DNA of 64,000 bases. Source: Bacteroidota bacterium. Lineage in GTDB: Bacteria; Bacteroidota; Bacteroidia; Chitinophagales; Chitinophagaceae. Position numbers and translations under genes: made by a program. How positions within the stretch are numbered: the first letter of the stretch is position 1; the number at the start of each line of letters is the position of its first letter. Positions 43,243-53,492 of the stretch are shown piece by piece. The notes under the pieces are model-generated. The model worked only from the letters and a program-made list of their open reading frames with translations. It searched no databases and was not told where the DNA came from. The stretch covers positions 265,409 to 329,408 of the forward strand of contig JAFDYD010000004.1 in the NCBI GenBank assembly GCA_018267615.1. The letters run 5' to 3'.

Positions 43243-43980
43243 ATGACAGTTGATACAAGCAAACGATCCGATAAAAAAGATATAAAGACGATATTGCATC
43301 AACTGGAAAATGATGCCGTTATTGGTATTTCGGTGGACTGTGTGATATTCGGTTTTGATGAGAATGAATTAAAAGTTTTGTTGATTAAATCCGATTTGAA
43401 AAAATTTGAAGGCAAGTGGTCATTGTTAGGCGATTTGGTAAATAATCATGAGGACCTAGATGAAGCAGCATATCGCATTCTGAAAGAAAGAACGGGAATG
43501 GATGATGTTTATCTTGAACAAGTAAGAAGTTTCGGAGAGCTTAATCGTCACCCGGCAGGAAGAATTGTAACAATTGCATATTGTTCGCTGATAAATATCC
43601 AGCATCATGAATTAAAAATATTGGATAATGAATTGCATTGGCACAGGGTAGTAACATTATCTGAAATGGCATTTGATCATCAGAAAATTCTGGATGTGTG
43701 TCATGAGTGGTTACAAAGAAGAATCCAGGAACATCCACTTGGATTTAGTTTACTTCCACAAAAATTTTCATTGCGCGAATTACAGAATTTATATGAGGCA
43801 ATCCTGGATGTAAAACTTGACAGAAGAAATTTCAGGAAGAAATTTTTCTCGATGGAATTGCTGGAAGATATTAATGAATTCGAAACAGATGTTCCTCATC
43901 GTCCCGGAAAACTTTATCGCTTCAACTACGACAAGTATCAAAAGAAAGAAAGAAAGAAATGGTTCGGAATTGATTTCTGA
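43243..43980 (+). CDS. Nudix-domain transcriptional regulator (NrtR/AraR-like)
   Basis: The 245-aa protein has an N-terminal Nudix fold and a C-terminal winged-helix region (F-S-L-R-E-L-Q-N-L-Y-E-A). This layout is the NrtR family, members of which control NAD or sugar genes in Bacteroidota. The Nudix box reads A-Y-R-I-L-K-E-R-T-G where active hydrolases have R-E-x-x-E-E, so catalysis is probably lost. The protein likely binds a nucleotide sugar or sugar phosphate. It converges with the LacI regulator of the SusCD locus. Confidence 0.85.
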   Translation: MTVDTSKRSDKKDIKTILHQLENDAVIGISVDCVIFGFDENELKVLLIKSDLKKFEGKWSLLGDLVNNHEDLDEAAYRILKERTGMDDVYLEQVRSFGELNRHPAGRIVTIAYCSLINIQHHELKILDNELHWHRVVTLSEMAFDHQKILDVCHEWLQRRIQEHPLGFSLLPQKFSLRELQNLYEAILDVKLDRRNFRKKFFSMELLEDINEFETDVPHRPGKLYRFNYDKYQKKERKKWFGIDF

Positions 43981-43988
43981 TGCCGGCA

Positions 43989-44984
43989 TCAAATAGATCC
44001 TCCTTCTATCAACACGGCATTTGCAAAAACCTCCTGCTTAAAGCTTCCTCCGTTCAGACAGGATATCATGCGCGAAAAGGCGAGTTTACCAAGCTTGTAA
44101 CCGCTCGTTTCTACATAAGTAATCTGGGGAAAATATAATGTCGGCATAAAACCATTGCTGATTGTTATTATTGAAACCTTATCAGGTATTTTTAAATTTT
44201 TTTTATTGATTGCTTTCATCACACCGGTAAGGATTTCATCGCTCATACAAAATATAGTATCTACCAGGGATCGTTTCGAAAGATATTTGGAGGCCGTTTT
44301 TTCTGCATCATCTGAAGAGTGCACGTGTTCGATATAAAGTGTCGTGTTGCGATCAGTTTTGGGAAATCGATCCTCAAAAACTTTTAATCTCCTTTGTGTA
44401 ATTGATAAATTTGTTTTTCCGAAAAGGCCAAGTATCTTTTTCTTCTTTTTTTTCTGAATAACATCTGCAGCAAGAGAAGCGGCTGAAGCATCTGCAAGAC
44501 TTACTTTATTACAGGCTTCATAATCTGGAACCTTGTCAAAAAAAATTACCTGTATGCCGTATTCTTCCAATTTCAGAAATGCTGAAAGATTAGTATTTGA
44601 AGCACTTGGACAAACAAAAATTCCTGCTATCCTGTTCAGCCTGCACAGCCTCAGGTTCTCCGTTTCTATTTCATGATCGTCTGCCGATTGAAGAATTATA
44701 ATTGTGTAACCTGTTTTTCTTGCTTCTTCTTCAACCGAAGAAATAAAAGAGTGATAAAAATAATTTGAAATTTCCGGTACCATGATCGCCATTACACGGC
44801 TATTGCTGGTTCGAAGACTGACCGCATGCCCGTTTGGCTCGTATTCTATCAACTTAGCCAAATCTGTAACTCGTTTTTTTGTTTCTGGCGAAATATCAGG
44901 ATGATTTTTGAGCGCCCTTGATACTGTAGATATGCTAATACTAAGTTGAGCGGAAATATTTTTAAGTGTTGCCTTTTGGAACAT
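43989..44984 (-). CDS. LacI family transcriptional regulator of the SusCD locus
   Basis: The 331-aa protein has an N-terminal LacI helix-turn-helix (T-L-K-N-I-S-A-Q-L-S-I-S-I-S-T-V-S-R-A-L) with the hinge region, and a periplasmic-binding-like effector domain. It is divergent from the SusC gene, with a perfect palindromic operator between them. It probably controls the SusC/SusD operon and its own gene in response to a sugar. Confidence 0.92.
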   Translation of the reverse strand: MFQKATLKNISAQLSISISTVSRALKNHPDISPETKKRVTDLAKLIEYEPNGHAVSLRTSNSRVMAIMVPEISNYFYHSFISSVEEEARKTGYTIIILQSADDHEIETENLRLCRLNRIAGIFVCPSASNTNLSAFLKLEEYGIQVIFFDKVPDYEACNKVSLADASAASLAADVIQKKKKKKILGLFGKTNLSITQRRLKVFEDRFPKTDRNTTLYIEHVHSSDDAEKTASKYLSKRSLVDTIFCMSDEILTGVMKAINKKNLKIPDKVSIITISNGFMPTLYFPQITYVETSGYKLGKLAFSRMISCLNGGSFKQEVFANAVLIEGGSI

Positions 44985-45326
44985 CCCTCAAATATCATAT
45001 AAATTTATTAACCGCAATCAATTTCGCAAACGTTTGCGGAAACCTTTGCGAGATGATTTTTAAAAAAAATTTAAAATTTAACATGTTTATCATATAAATT
45101 TACCACCTGAAGTGGTGAATAATTGAGTTAGATAGACTTTATCAAAGGGAGGTACTGTAAAGTTCTTGGTAAACAGGCTAATTTTTTTGAAATTAGAAGC
45201 TTATGCAGCTTTTTCTTAGGTAGGTGTGTCTACGGTTTGTTTCGACATCGTCACAAATAAGGAATTTCATTAGTTAGAGGAAACCATTTTTTATTTTTCG
45301 ACCGATAATTGCTTAAATCATCGACT
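44985..45326. other. Regulatory gap between the LacI and SusC genes
   Basis: This gap of 342 bp has no gene. It holds the LacI-type operator, the ACCAC...GTGGT short hairpin near 45105 and presumably the SusC promoter, though no clean -7 box could be assigned. Confidence 0.5.
45025..45038. promoter_or_regulatory. LacI-type operator CGCAAACGTTTGCG
   Basis: This 14-bp perfect palindrome with a central CG is the classical form of LacI/PurR-family operators. An extra half-site TTTGCG lies just downstream. It stands 40 nt before the LacI start and 289 nt before the SusC start. Confidence 0.82.
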
Positions 45327-48311
45327 ATGACCATTAAACGATTGCTGACGAGAATATCGTCTGTCGCCATTTGTGTAATACTTACACAATTCGCATTTTC
45401 TCAAAACAAGACTATCACAGGTAAAGTATCAGATGACAAGAGTGCTCCGGTTCAGGGCGCTACTGTAACTGCGAAAGGATCTAAGTCTGGAACGTCTACA
45501 GATGCAACAGGTTCTTTTAGAATCACAGTGGCATCCGATGTCACTACCTTGGTAATAAGTTCAGTTGGTTATGCTAAACAGGAAATTGATATCACTGGTA
45601 AAACTGATATCACCGTTTCCTTAGTTACCACAAATGCCAGCTTGAATGAAGTAGTTGTGGTGGGTTATGGAACCGCCAGAAAAAAGGATGTAACTGGTTC
45701 CGTTGCCTCGGTAAAAGCGAAGGACTTTAACCAGGGTGTTATTTCATCGCCTGACCAATTGCTTCAAGGAAAAGTACCAGGTTTAGAAATCATCAACAAC
45801 AGTGGCCAGCCTGGAGCAGCTACCACCATAAAAATCAGAGGAAATAATTCAATTCGTTCTGGAAACAATCCGCTTTATGTAGTTGACGGAGTTCCTTTGG
45901 ATGGAAGGACAGCGAAACCACCACTGGATTTAGGTGCAAACGGTTTGCCTTTTGGTCCAACACCAGAATCAAATCCGCTCTTATATATTAATCCGGCAGA
46001 TATTGCGCAGATTGATGTACTTAAAGATGCATCGTCAGCAGCGATATATGGTTCTCGTGGTGCGAATGGAGTTATAGTAATCACTACTAAAAAAGGTTCT
46101 GCCGGCGCATTTAAATTGGAAGCAGGTGCGAGTGTCGGAGCATTTGCCGGTTACATGAAAAAGCACAAAGTTCTTACCGCAGGCCAATTCAGAGATGCTG
46201 TCAAAGCTAATAGCCTTACTGGTTTAGATTCGGGAAGTTCTGTGAACGCATTGGATGAAATTACTCAACACACTTTATCGCAAAATTATAATCTGGCAAT
46301 AAGCCAGGGTAATGAATTCGGAAAATTCAGGATCTCAATGTTGGCTTCAAGCAATCAGGGTGCTTTGAAAAAAACTTCGTTGAACAAGTATCTCGCAAAT
46401 CTTTCTGCGCAGTATAGCTTTTTTGACAGAAGATTGACACTTGATTTTAATTTGATCGCTGGACATACTACTGAACATTTAACAAACATCAGTAACACGG
46501 CAGGTGCGGGTGGTAATTTGCTGGCATATGCATTGAACTGGAATCCGACTGTTAATATCAGAGATAAGAATGGTCTTTATAATCTGATTTCATATTCAAT
46601 ACCAAATCCGGTTGCAGTGAATGACGCCTACAATGACGTGGCAAATGTGAATGTCTTTTTAGGGAACATCTCTGCCTCTCTAAAATTATTTAAAGGACTT
46701 GAGTATAAATTTTTGTACGCAATCAATCATGGATCAGGAACGCGCGCTATGAGTATGGACGGATGGCTCTCCGGATTACAACCAATATCTGGAGCTGGTT
46801 TGGGAGTTTTGGGTGATGCTACGCTATCGTCTCAGACATTTACTCATACTTTGAATTATCATACTAGTTTATCGAGTGATATCACATTGGATGCGGTAGC
46901 TGGTTATGAATATTGGAAAACTGATTTTTCAAATTCATCTATTTACGCAACTAATTTCAATACGAATTTAGATCAGACTGCCAGAACTTCTATTTTGTAC
47001 ACAAGCCTTTTCCAAAATGCACAGAAGCAATATCCGCTTGTAACAAATGCGGATCCTACAGTGGAAATTCAATCTTATTTCGGAAGAGTTAATCTTAACT
47101 TTTTTGATAAGTATTACCTCACTGGAACTTTGAGAGCTGATGGTTCAAATAAATTCGGTTCCAATAACAAGTATGGTTATTTCCCTTCAGTTGGAGCAAA
47201 ATGGTTAATCAGCAACGAATCGTTCCTGAAAAACTCTACGATTTTCTCTAATTTGGCTTTACGCGCATCTTGGGGTATCACAGGTAACCAGGAATTCCCG
47301 GCAGGTGCTTCATTGGAACAATTTAGTAGCAGTGGATATTTTCAATTTGGCCAGATTAACGTAGCCAATCCGGATTTGAAATGGGAACAAACTAAGTCTA
47401 CAAATATTGGATTGGATTATGCTATATTGAATAATAGAATTTTTGGTACACTCGACTACTATTACAAAAATACTTCTGATCTCCTGATCCAGCAGAATGC
47501 AATTCAGCCAGCTCCTACAGCGCTTTTCTTTGAAAACCTTCCTGCTAATCTGATTAATACCGGTTTCGAATTTTCGATTAATGCAAGTATTATTCAGGGT
47601 AAGAAATTTACCTGGGATGCAGGATTCAATATTGCATACAACCACAACGAACTTAAAAACTTCAACGCACCTCCAATTCTTACAGGTCAAATCAGCGGAC
47701 CGAGCTTAAGCGGTGCAACAGCACAAGCAATTGCGAATAATCAACCTGTTGATGTATTTTATCTGAAACCATTTTCTGGTTTTGATAAAACAACGGGTGC
47801 GCAAATTATCGGCGATCAACCTGTATATGCAGGTGATCCAAACGCACATGAAATCGTTGGCTTTAGTAACACGCTCAGATATGGAAAGCTGTCTTTGAAC
47901 TTTAACATGAATGGATCTTTCGGATTCTTGATTTACAATAACACGTTGAATGGCGTTACACCTTTGTACCAGCTTAGCAAGGGACAAAATATCGCTGATG
48001 GACAGTTGAACACAGGTGAAAAACTCGGCGCTGCCAGCATCGCGGCATCAACAAGATATCTTGAAAAAGGAAACTATTTCAAGATGAGAAATGTGACCTT
48101 TAGTTATGCATTTGGTAACGTAGCAAAATATATTAAGAATCTTAACGCATACGTAAGCGCAACCAATTTGTTTGTTATTACGAAATATACAGGAGGGGAT
48201 CCAGAAGTGAATGTTGACAAGAACAATGATGGATATCCATCTTTGAGTATTGATTATATCCCTTTCCCAACACCACGAATAATTACTTTGGGGGTTAATT
48301 TTTCATTATAA
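45327..48311 (+). CDS. SusC-like TonB-dependent outer-membrane receptor
   Basis: The start is the ATG at 45327 (994 aa). A TTG six codons earlier is less likely. It has a signal peptide, a carboxypeptidase-regulatory-like domain (I-T-G-K-V-S-D-D-K-S-A-P-V-Q-G-A), the SusC hallmark L-N-E-V-V-V-V-G-Y-G-T, a plug domain and a beta-barrel to the end. It imports an oligosaccharide or other ligand bound by the partner SusD. It is 24 nt upstream of the SusD gene. Confidence 0.95.
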   Translation: MTIKRLLTRISSVAICVILTQFAFSQNKTITGKVSDDKSAPVQGATVTAKGSKSGTSTDATGSFRITVASDVTTLVISSVGYAKQEIDITGKTDITVSLVTTNASLNEVVVVGYGTARKKDVTGSVASVKAKDFNQGVISSPDQLLQGKVPGLEIINNSGQPGAATTIKIRGNNSIRSGNNPLYVVDGVPLDGRTAKPPLDLGANGLPFGPTPESNPLLYINPADIAQIDVLKDASSAAIYGSRGANGVIVITTKKGSAGAFKLEAGASVGAFAGYMKKHKVLTAGQFRDAVKANSLTGLDSGSSVNALDEITQHTLSQNYNLAISQGNEFGKFRISMLASSNQGALKKTSLNKYLANLSAQYSFFDRRLTLDFNLIAGHTTEHLTNISNTAGAGGNLLAYALNWNPTVNIRDKNGLYNLISYSIPNPVAVNDAYNDVANVNVFLGNISASLKLFKGLEYKFLYAINHGSGTRAMSMDGWLSGLQPISGAGLGVLGDATLSSQTFTHTLNYHTSLSSDITLDAVAGYEYWKTDFSNSSIYATNFNTNLDQTARTSILYTSLFQNAQKQYPLVTNADPTVEIQSYFGRVNLNFFDKYYLTGTLRADGSNKFGSNNKYGYFPSVGAKWLISNESFLKNSTIFSNLALRASWGITGNQEFPAGASLEQFSSSGYFQFGQINVANPDLKWEQTKSTNIGLDYAILNNRIFGTLDYYYKNTSDLLIQQNAIQPAPTALFFENLPANLINTGFEFSINASIIQGKKFTWDAGFNIAYNHNELKNFNAPPILTGQISGPSLSGATAQAIANNQPVDVFYLKPFSGFDKTTGAQIIGDQPVYAGDPNAHEIVGFSNTLRYGKLSLNFNMNGSFGFLIYNNTLNGVTPLYQLSKGQNIADGQLNTGEKLGAASIAASTRYLEKGNYFKMRNVTFSYAFGNVAKYIKNLNAYVSATNLFVITKYTGGDPEVNVDKNNDGYPSLSIDYIPFPTPRIITLGVNFSL

Positions 48312-48335
48312 AAAAATAATATTAAAGTCTTGCAT

Positions 48336-49979
48336 ATGAGTAACAAAAATATAAAACTTATAATGACGTCCCTGGGAGTACTATTCTTGATCACGGGATG
48401 TACGAAGCTTGATCAGAACCTGAACAGTACATTAACACGTAGTCAGGCGACAAGCGCTTTGGGAGCAAATGGAACTCAGTTACTATTGGAAACCGCTTAC
48501 GGCGATTTGCAATCAACCTACTCAGATCCAGGCAACGTTTTTTCGCTTGAAGAAGTTGCTGCCGATGAGTGTGTGGTGCCTACTCGCCTTGGAGACTGGG
48601 ATGACAATGGTAAATGGCGTGCATTGAAATTTCACACCTGGACGTCTGACGGCGTTGACGTAATCAGAAATCAGTTTAACAGTTTGAATAAATTAAACTT
48701 CGACGCTACAAACGTGCTGTCTTTTAGTCCAACTAAACAACAAGCAGCAGAAGCAAAATTTTTAAGAGCAATTGCACTCTATCAGCTTCTGGATTTGTAC
48801 GGCAAATTCCCACTTCGTAACCCAGGCGATAACCTGTTAAATGCACCTCCAGTTGATTCGGGAGCAACGGCAATTAATTTAATCATTGATGATTTGAACG
48901 CTGCCTTACCAGATTTGCCTGCAGTTCCTGCAAGCAAAGCGCAAGCTGGACAAGACGCTGCGAAGTTTTTGTTGATGAGATGCTATCTCAATAAAGGAGC
49001 ATTCATAAACAGAACATCTCCTACATTTGATGATGCAGACATGCAGCAAGTGATTACGCTGGGCACCCAGTTAATGGGAGCAGGCTATTCTTACAGCTCA
49101 AATTTCTTCGACAATTTCAATGCTTCCAATTCTACTGCTTCAGAAAGTATTTTCGCATTGCCGAACGTAGCGGGAAAAATTGGTAACCCACAATCTAATA
49201 TTCAAAATAGATGGTGGGCGCCTTTACACTACAATCACTATACACCGCTAAATCCGCAAGCCGGTTGGAACGGTTTCTCAACTGTTGCTGAATTTTATAA
49301 TAGCTTTAGTCTTACTGGAACTACCACACAAACACCTGCGGATACTTTGCTTGATAAAAGACTTGGCGGAAGATATTATCCTGGTGCTACTGACAAATCA
49401 GGTGTAAGACCAGGATTGTTGATCGGACAACAATACAATGAAACAGGCGCTAAAATAAATGATAGAAAAGGAAACCTGTTAATCTTAGATCCTAATATCG
49501 ATGCAAGTTTAAAAGAAACTGGAAACACTTTGGAAGATAAAGGAATAAGAATTGTTAAGTATGTTCCAGATTATTCACAAGGTGTATCAACTTATAGCGC
49601 ACCTGGTAACTGGCTCGTCATGTTCAGGTATCCAGATGTTGTGTTAATGGTTGCCGAAGCAAAAATGAGAGCGGCATCTCCTGATAATTCAGGTGCATTA
49701 ACATTGGTAAATAATTTGAGAGCTGCAAGAGGTGCACCTGCACTTGGATCAATGACTCTCGTTAATTCTTCGAACGTATATGATCCAACTACCTTGTTGG
49801 CAGAAAGAGGACGTGAATTATATTGGGAGTGTGTGAGAAGAACAGATTTAGTTCGCTTTGGAGTTTATTTGGTTAGCTGGGCTTACAAACCTACAGACGA
49901 CGCACACTATATTGTGTTCCCACTTCCAAGTGATGCCGTGGCTGCTAATCCCAATCTAAAGCAAAATGCCGGGTATTAA
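48336..49979 (+). CDS. SusD-like (RagB) outer-membrane lipoprotein
   Basis: From the ATG at 48336 the protein has 547 aa, with a lipobox L-I-T-G-C. It shows the SusD order: an N-terminal TPR-like helical part (A-K-F-L-R-A-I-A-L-Y-Q-L-L) and a C-terminal R-G-R-E-L-Y-W-E-C-V-R-R-T-D-L block. It forms the lid of the SusC channel and binds the ligand. The carbohydrate target is not clear because no hydrolase gene is nearby. Confidence 0.94.
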   Translation: MSNKNIKLIMTSLGVLFLITGCTKLDQNLNSTLTRSQATSALGANGTQLLLETAYGDLQSTYSDPGNVFSLEEVAADECVVPTRLGDWDDNGKWRALKFHTWTSDGVDVIRNQFNSLNKLNFDATNVLSFSPTKQQAAEAKFLRAIALYQLLDLYGKFPLRNPGDNLLNAPPVDSGATAINLIIDDLNAALPDLPAVPASKAQAGQDAAKFLLMRCYLNKGAFINRTSPTFDDADMQQVITLGTQLMGAGYSYSSNFFDNFNASNSTASESIFALPNVAGKIGNPQSNIQNRWWAPLHYNHYTPLNPQAGWNGFSTVAEFYNSFSLTGTTTQTPADTLLDKRLGGRYYPGATDKSGVRPGLLIGQQYNETGAKINDRKGNLLILDPNIDASLKETGNTLEDKGIRIVKYVPDYSQGVSTYSAPGNWLVMFRYPDVVLMVAEAKMRAASPDNSGALTLVNNLRAARGAPALGSMTLVNSSNVYDPTTLLAERGRELYWECVRRTDLVRFGVYLVSWAYKPTDDAHYIVFPLPSDAVAANPNLKQNAGY

Positions 49980-50008
49980 TAGCTTTCAATTATCTTAAAT
50001 ATATTTCA

Positions 50009-50040
50009 TGCAAAAGGCCATCTTCAAATGGCCTTTTGCA
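50009..50040 (+). terminator. Terminator after the SusD gene
   Basis: TGCAAAAGGCCAT and its complement pair perfectly over 13 bp around a 6-nt loop and are followed by ATTTT. It may reduce transcription into the VCBS genes. Confidence 0.9.
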
Positions 50041-50099
50041 ATTTTAACAACCTCAAATTTTTTTGCATCATAACTTAGGGGCCGAATAGATTTTAGTGC

Positions 50100-53000
50100 A
50101 TGAAAATAATTTCCAAAATTATAATTGCGGTTTTGTCAATATTGATTTTATTCGAATCATGTAAGACGAATGAACACGATTCTCTGTTTGCATTGATGGA
50201 TAATACCGGTATTGATTTCAACAACAAAGTTGTGGATGGAAGAAAAGATAACAGCTTTTTATTTCGCAATTTTTATAATGGAGGAGGTGTTGCCATCGGC
50301 GATATCAATAATGATGGGTTGGCAGATGTTTTTATGACTTCAAACATGGGGAGTAATAAACTCTATCTCAACAAAGGCAATTTTAAATTTGATGATATAA
50401 CCGATAAGGCAGGGTTTAAACAGGATAGCATGTGGAGTACAGGTGTTGTGTTTGTAGATATCAATAACGATGGCTGGCTTGATATTTACGTATGCAACTC
50501 CGGTCATATGAGTGACGGCCATCGCACAAATAAACTTTACATCAACAATCATGATCTTACTTTTACAGAGTCCGCGGCATCTTATGGTTTAAATATTTCA
50601 GCATATACTACCCAGGTTTCCTTTTTCGACTATGATCATGACGGCGATTTGGACTGCTTCATGATCAACAATAGTCCCATTCCCGTAAACACTTTAAATA
50701 ATTCAAACAGGCGCGACCTTCCGGATGCGGAGTGGCCAATTGCAAATTTTTTAAAAGGTGGAGGAGATCATTTGTTCAGGAATGATAATGGTCATTTTAC
50801 CGAAGTAACCAAAGAAGCAGGTATTCACGGCAGTCTGATAAGTTTTGGTTTAGGCGTTTCAATTGGAGATATTAACGGTGATGGATACCCGGACATCTTT
50901 GTGTCGAATGATTCTTACGAACGCGATTATTTATACATCAATCAGAAAAACGGAACCTTTAAAGATGAAATGGAAGATTGGTTTGGACACACCAGCTTCT
51001 CGTCGATGGGCGCGGATATTGCCGATATTAATAATGATGGATATCCTGAAATATTTACAACAGACATGTTGCCCGACGATGATTACCGGCTCAAAACACT
51101 TGGTGCGTTTGATAATATCGATTTGTATAATGCAAAAGTCAAGGCAGGATTCTATCATCAATACATGAAGAACTGTCTCCAGTTCAATAATAAAAATGGA
51201 AAGTTTTTAGATATCGCTAACTATAGCGGTGTAGAAGCAACTGATTGGAGCTGGGGCGCATTGATATTTGATATGGATAACGATGGTTTAAACGACATCT
51301 ATGTTTGCAATGGAGTTAATAAAGATGTAACCAATCTCGACTTCATGAATTATTTTGCCAATGATGTTCTCGAAAAAATGGTGTTGGACGGAAAAAAAGA
51401 AGGTATAGACCAGATATTAAAAAAAATACCTGTTACGCCAATGCTTCATAAAGCCTATAAGAATTTAGGCAATCTTAAATTCTCAGATGAAGGTGTATCG
51501 TGGGGATTTACCCAAAAATCTTTTTCAAACGGAGCCGCTTACGGAGACCTCGACAATGATGGTGATTTGGATTTAATAATTAATAATGAAAATGGTCCCG
51601 CGTTTGTTTACAAAAACGAATCCCGTGAACTGAATAAAAATAATTATATCGGTGTATTTCTAAAAGGGAAAGAAAAAAATCTTTACGCCATCGGAAGCAA
51701 AATAAAAATTTATAAAGATGGCGAATTATTTTATCGCGAATTAGTGCCGAGCAGAGGATTTCAGTCGTGTATGGACTATAAACAAATAATTGGTTTAGGT
51801 AAAATTACTCAGGTCGATTCAATGATAATTATATGGCCTGATTTGTCAGTTGCAAAATTTGATCATCCCGAAATAAATAAAGTACACACAATTACAGAAG
51901 GCGATACAAAATCTTTGAATCCGGAAATAAAAAAGAATGATTCATCTGCAAGCCTCCTAAGCATTGTCAATAGCAATTTTGACAAGCATAATGAAGACGA
52001 CAATGTAGATTTTTATTATGAACGCAATTTGCCAAAAATGCTTTCGCGTGAAGGACCCAAAACAGCAGTTGGAGATGTTAATGGCGATGGACTCGCGGAT
52101 ATATTTATTGGAGGCACCGTTGGTCATCCCGGTCAATTATATTTACAAACCTCTACCGATAAATTCATCAAAAAATCAGAACCTGTTTTTAATCAATTCA
52201 TCGATTTCGAAGACGAGGCCGTACTTTTTTTTGATGCAGATAATGATGGTGACCTCGATCTTTTTATCGGACCTGGAGGAAATAATAATCCGCCGATAAG
52301 CAGGCAAATGCAATTCAGACTATTTAAGAATGATGGCAAAGGAAATTTCACACTTGATTCTTCGGCTTTTCTATCCAATACCGAAGGAATGAATACCGCC
52401 GTTGCAACCGCATACGATTTTAATCATGATGGTTATCTTGATCTTTTTGTTGGTGGAAGAAGTGTGCCGAGAGAATACGGTCAATCTCCAAGGAGCTTTT
52501 TATTTGTAAATGATGGCAAGGGACATTTTTTGGATATCGCAAAAACAAAAAATCCTGACATTGCAAATATTGGAATGGTGACGGGCGCATTGTGGGAAGA
52601 TGTTACCGGTGATAAGGAAAAAGAATTAGTTATTGTTGGAGAATGGATGGCGCCAAAAATATTTTCATATAAGAATGATCATTTCGAGGAAATCAATACA
52701 AACCTCAATAATTTATTTGGCTGGTGGCAAACTGTTGCGGCAACAGATATAAATCACGACGGTAAAATTGATTTAATATTGGGAAATATTGGCGAGAATT
52801 TTTATTTACGTCCTGATTCCGCAAATCCGGTGAAATTATGGATCAATGATTTTGATGAAAATGATATCCCGGATATCATCATGACAAGAACCGTTGATGG
52901 AAAAGATATGCCAGTTTTTCTCAAACATGAAATGGAAATTCAAATTCCTTCGATAAAAAAACAAAATCTAAGAAATGAACAGTTTGCAAAAAAATCGATT

Positions 53001-53447
53001 CAGGAATTGTTTCCTTCACAACTTTTAAATAGTTCCCTGGTAAAAAAATTTAATTATTGTAGTTCTGTTATTGCCATTAATCAGGGCAACGGCCAATTCA
53101 AGATTCAAAAATTACCCCTAATGACGCAGATGTCTTCCGTAAATGCAATACGATGCACTGACTTGAATGGAGATGGTTACGAAGACATCATTGCCGGTGG
53201 CAATGAATTTGGTTTTCTTCCGCAGTTCGGAAGGCTTGATGCAAGTTTTGGGCATGTTTTATTAAATAATGGTAAAGGAGAGTTTAGCTTGCTTGGAACT
53301 AGTGAATCAGGCGTTGAGTTGCGCGGCCAGATCAGGGACATATCAATTGTAAGAGGGAAAAACGAAACGTTTGTATTATTTCTTCAAAACAATGAATATC
53401 CCATTTTGTATAAACTTAATATGCATAGTTTAATTTCTGTGAAGTAG
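50100..53447 (+). CDS. CRTAC1-type VCBS/ASPIC-UnbV lipoprotein, copy 1
   Basis: The 1115-aa protein starts with a lipoprotein signal (L-F-E-S-C). It contains many FG-GAP/VCBS blades with Ca-binding D-I-N-N-D-G-x-x-D motifs. A central ASPIC/UnbV domain (G-S-K-I-K-I-Y...G-F-Q-S) follows, then a second propeller from E-R-N-L-P-K-M-L-S-R-E-G-P. Such proteins are often linked to SusC/SusD loci. The molecular role is unknown, perhaps ligand capture at the surface. It is the first of three paralogues. Confidence 0.9.
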   Translation: MKIISKIIIAVLSILILFESCKTNEHDSLFALMDNTGIDFNNKVVDGRKDNSFLFRNFYNGGGVAIGDINNDGLADVFMTSNMGSNKLYLNKGNFKFDDITDKAGFKQDSMWSTGVVFVDINNDGWLDIYVCNSGHMSDGHRTNKLYINNHDLTFTESAASYGLNISAYTTQVSFFDYDHDGDLDCFMINNSPIPVNTLNNSNRRDLPDAEWPIANFLKGGGDHLFRNDNGHFTEVTKEAGIHGSLISFGLGVSIGDINGDGYPDIFVSNDSYERDYLYINQKNGTFKDEMEDWFGHTSFSSMGADIADINNDGYPEIFTTDMLPDDDYRLKTLGAFDNIDLYNAKVKAGFYHQYMKNCLQFNNKNGKFLDIANYSGVEATDWSWGALIFDMDNDGLNDIYVCNGVNKDVTNLDFMNYFANDVLEKMVLDGKKEGIDQILKKIPVTPMLHKAYKNLGNLKFSDEGVSWGFTQKSFSNGAAYGDLDNDGDLDLIINNENGPAFVYKNESRELNKNNYIGVFLKGKEKNLYAIGSKIKIYKDGELFYRELVPSRGFQSCMDYKQIIGLGKITQVDSMIIIWPDLSVAKFDHPEINKVHTITEGDTKSLNPEIKKNDSSASLLSIVNSNFDKHNEDDNVDFYYERNLPKMLSREGPKTAVGDVNGDGLADIFIGGTVGHPGQLYLQTSTDKFIKKSEPVFNQFIDFEDEAVLFFDADNDGDLDLFIGPGGNNNPPISRQMQFRLFKNDGKGNFTLDSSAFLSNTEGMNTAVATAYDFNHDGYLDLFVGGRSVPREYGQSPRSFLFVNDGKGHFLDIAKTKNPDIANIGMVTGALWEDVTGDKEKELVIVGEWMAPKIFSYKNDHFEEINTNLNNLFGWWQTVAATDINHDGKIDLILGNIGENFYLRPDSANPVKLWINDFDENDIPDIIMTRTVDGKDMPVFLKHEMEIQIPSIKKQNLRNEQFAKKSIQELFPSQLLNSSLVKKFNYCSSVIAINQGNGQFKIQKLPLMTQMSSVNAIRCTDLNGDGYEDIIAGGNEFGFLPQFGRLDASFGHVLLNNGKGEFSLLGTSESGVELRGQIRDISIVRGKNETFVLFLQNNEYPILYKLNMHSLISVK

Positions 53448-53492
53448 AGAATACTTAATTTCTCTTTTATTTCATGTGATATAAAAATTTTA

